A stretch of DNA of 7,543 bases, from NCBI GenBank assembly GCA_030695265.1, contig JAUYTA010000200.1:1-7543 (forward strand). The letters run 5' to 3'. Position 1 is the first letter of the stretch; every line of letters begins with the position of its first letter. The DNA comes from Bacteroidota bacterium (GTDB lineage: Bacteria; Bacteroidota; Bacteroidia; Bacteroidales; Prolixibacteraceae). Positions 5,997-7,543 of this stretch are shown here, piece after piece. The notes beneath the pieces are model-generated. The model was not told where the DNA came from. It saw only the letters and a program-made list of their open reading frames with translations, and made no database searches. The translations under genes and the position numbers were made by a program.

Positions 5997-6041
5997 AAAA
6001 AATAAGTGATTCAACTTAAGGAGAAATTAAAAACCAAAAAT

Positions 6042-7106
6042 ATGAAACTAAAATTAGCCATTCTTCCCGGCGACGGGATCGGACCTGAGATTATCGAACA
6101 GGCCATGAAAGTAGTAAAGGCGGTAGCCGCCAAATTTAACCACGATCTGGAATACGAATATGCATTAACCGGCGCTTGCGCCATTGATGAGCTTGGCGCT
6201 CCGTATCCAGACTCAACACACGAATTGTGTATGCAATCGGATGCTGTGCTTTTTGGCGCCATTGGCGATCCGAAATACGACAACAATCCGAAAGCAACCG
6301 TTCGTCCGGAGCAGGGATTGTTACTGATGCGCAAAAAACTGGGTTTATATGCCAACATTCGTCCGGTAGTAACATTCCCATCGTTATTGCACAAATCACC
6401 GCTTCGCCGCGAACTGATTGAAGGCGCCGACTTTGTTGCTATACGCGAACTGACAGGCGGTATCTATTTTGGCGAAAAAGGCCGCAAAGATGGTGGCAAC
6501 ACCGCATTCGATGTTTGTGTTTATACCCGCATGGAAGTGGAACGTATCCTGAAACTGGGTTACGAATATGCCATGAAACGAAACAAAAAACTGACCGTGG
6601 TGGATAAAGCCAACGTGTTGGAAAGCTCCCGTTTGTGGCGGGAAATTGCGCAGGAAATGGCGCCAACTTATCCTGAAGTAACAACGGAATACATGTTTGT
6701 TGACAACGCCGCGATGCAGATCATTCAGTGGCCGAAAAACTTTGATGTGATGGTTACTGAAAATATGTTTGGCGATATCCTGACCGACGAGGCCAGTGTA
6801 ATTACCGGTTCTTTGGGTTTATCTCCATCAGCTTCTATTGGTATTCATACTTCAGTATTCGAGCCAATTCACGGTTCATATCCGCAGGCTGCAGGTAAAA
6901 ATATTGCCAACCCGGTTGCAACCATTTTGTCGGCTGCCATGATGTTCGAATATGCCTTCGATCTTCAGGCAGAAGGCGCCATCATCCGCAAAGCGGTTGA
7001 CGCTTCGCTTGACGCCAAAGTGGTAACGGTTGATATTTCCGTTGACAAAGCTTATTCTACTTCAGAAGTAGGCGACTGGATTGCCGACTGGGTTGCTAAA
7101 AACTAA
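6042..7106 (+). CDS. leuB: 3-isopropylmalate dehydrogenase
   Basis: LeuB oxidises and decarboxylates (2R,3S)-3-isopropylmalate to 2-oxoisocaproate, and in the citramalate route can make 2-oxobutyrate from 3-methylmalate. The 354 residues match the family. Seen are LPGDGIGPE (8-16), [12 protein letters not shown] (89-100) with Arg97, NIRP (Arg107), [10 protein letters not shown] (135-144) with Arg135 and Tyr142, DKANVLE with Lys189, and metal ligands Asp221, Asp245 and Asp249. Glu90, Leu93 and Leu94 fit isopropylmalate rather than isocitrate. The coenzyme loop reads [15 protein letters not shown] (277-291): the position of the NAD-binding Asp in HGSAPDIAG proteins is Gln282. I chose ATG 6042, giving [15 protein letters not shown] 6006 would add 12 charged residues with no family support. 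An AAGGAG (6018-6023) lies 18 bases from the ATG, too far for an ordinary ribosome site. It is the last gene of the cluster. Confidence 0.97.
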   Translation: MKLKLAILPGDGIGPEIIEQAMKVVKAVAAKFNHDLEYEYALTGACAIDELGAPYPDSTHELCMQSDAVLFGAIGDPKYDNNPKATVRPEQGLLLMRKKLGLYANIRPVVTFPSLLHKSPLRRELIEGADFVAIRELTGGIYFGEKGRKDGGNTAFDVCVYTRMEVERILKLGYEYAMKRNKKLTVVDKANVLESSRLWREIAQEMAPTYPEVTTEYMFVDNAAMQIIQWPKNFDVMVTENMFGDILTDEASVITGSLGLSPSASIGIHTSVFEPIHGSYPQAAGKNIANPVATILSAAMMFEYAFDLQAEGAIIRKAVDASLDAKVVTVDISVDKAYSTSEVGDWIADWVAKN

Positions 7107-7111
7107 GGGTG

Positions 7112-7155
7112 TTGCGGTTTTTAACCGCAAATTTTAACGGCGATTAAAGATCGCC
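7112..7155. repeat. Double hairpin after leuB, possible terminator
   Basis: TTGCGGTT (7112-7119) pairs perfectly with AACCGCAA (7123-7130) around a TTT loop and is followed by ATTTT; then GGCGAT (7139-7144) pairs with ATCGCC (7150-7155) around TAAAG. The first stem starts five bases after the leuB stop, so it could contribute to termination. The paired TGCGG.../GGCGAT... form also looks like a dispersed Bacteroidota spacer repeat, from memory. Confidence 0.55.
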
Positions 7156-7178
7156 ACACCAGATGAAATATAAAACAT

Positions 7179-7208
7179 AAAGGTCTTTCATGAAAATGGG
7201 AGACCTTT
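7179..7208. terminator. Bidirectional intrinsic terminator between convergent genes
   Basis: AAAGGTCT (7179-7186) and AGACCTTT (7201-7208) form a perfect 8-pair stem around 14 bases. The stem is bounded by A residues on the left and CTTTCATTTT on the right, so it can work on both strands. It lies between the end of leuB (7106) and the end of the minus-strand gene (7239), where a shared terminator is expected. Confidence 0.75.
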
Positions 7209-7238
7209 CATTTTGCATAAACATTTTCGAAATCCCTG

Positions 7239-7543
7239 TCATTCTATCCTAATCGTTCTCTTTTGCGATGTATGTGCTTTAAAATAGCCTAAAGCCCCAT
7301 TGTTTATATTTGATGTAGGGTTGGCTGGTGTAGCGCTCGATTGATTGATGTTTTCGTTTAAGCCGAAAAAATAATTATACACAGCCTTGTCGATACATTG
7401 CAAATCAATCGTTACAACATCCCCTCTATCAGCTTTTACCCTTAACGGAAGATGCGATGAACTGCCATTGAACCCAACATCGTTTCTTATGAAAATATCA
7501 TCTACCAATGTATCATTTCGGGTAACCTCAAATTGGTAGTAAT
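7239..7543 (-). CDS. DUF4249-like protein, C-terminal end (5' part outside window)
   Basis: The minus-strand frame is open to the window edge (no stop up to 7541), so the TTG at 7508 is internal and about 100 C-terminal residues are visible, with the stop TGA at 7241-7239. The C-terminus reads ANPTSNINNGALGYFKAH followed by TSQKRTIRIE. This matches what I know of the end of DUF4249 proteins of Bacteroidota (a NP.SNI.GG.LGYF.A......I motif), which are usually lipoproteins encoded next to a TonB-dependent receptor. Earlier residues such as NDTLVDDIFIRNDVGFNG also fit. The lipobox, if any, lies outside the window. The gene is convergent with leuB and functionally unrelated to it as far as can be seen. 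Family assignment from the tail only. Confidence 0.75.
   Translation of the reverse strand, partial: YYQFEVTRNDTLVDDIFIRNDVGFNGSSSHLPLRVKADRGDVVTIDLQCIDKAVYNYFFGLNENINQSSATPANPTSNINNGALGYFKAHTSQKRTIRIE

Noticed and set aside
6018..6023. AAGGAG as the leuB ribosome-binding site
   Set aside because: It lies 18 bases from the ATG, too far for an ordinary Shine-Dalgarno, and other genes here do not use one.

Overview
The window is a leucine (and probably isoleucine) biosynthesis cluster from a member of the Bacteroidota. Three things point there: the gene order leuA-leuC-leuD-leuA-like-leuB, the near absence of Shine-Dalgarno sequences before the starts, and a DUF4249-type protein end beside it. 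The spacers are also filled with small hairpin repeats of a kind common in this phylum. The order Bacteroidales/Marinilabiliales is plausible but not proven.

Layout, left to right on the + strand: the C-terminal part of leuA (1-888, cut by the window edge); a 346-base repeat-rich spacer; leuC (1235-2635); a 312-base repeat-rich spacer; leuD (2948-3532); a LeuA paralogue (3542-5080), only 9 bases after leuD; a short repeat spacer; a class I SAM-dependent methyltransferase (5179-5898); a palindromic repeat spacer; leuB (6042-7106). A hairpin and terminator zone follows. The last 300 bases hold the 3' end of a convergent minus-strand gene that looks like the C-terminus of a DUF4249 protein.

Working together: LeuA condenses acetyl-CoA with 2-oxoisovalerate, LeuCD isomerises 2-isopropylmalate, and LeuB oxidises 3-isopropylmalate to the leucine precursor. 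The LeuA paralogue carries, at aligned positions, the three hydrophobic residues that define the pyruvate pocket of Leptospira citramalate synthase. I therefore read it as CimA, whose product can pass through the same LeuCD and LeuB enzymes to 2-oxobutyrate and on to isoleucine. The methyltransferase has no textbook place in the pathway and is the least understood gene here.

The second theme is repeats. Every long spacer holds several unrelated repeat types: GC-rich hairpins beside the leuC and leuD starts, two CGTCCG...CGGACG elements flanking leuC, an inverted pair of about 37-base repeats flanking leuD-cimA, and a 19-base-arm palindrome before leuB. Several false N-terminal extensions (GTG 2888, ATG 5137, GTG 6006) come from reading upstream spacer sequence as protein. 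I found no wholly new system. The most interesting points are the likely two-pathway operon, the embedded methyltransferase, a changed coenzyme-site residue in LeuB, and the repeat architecture.
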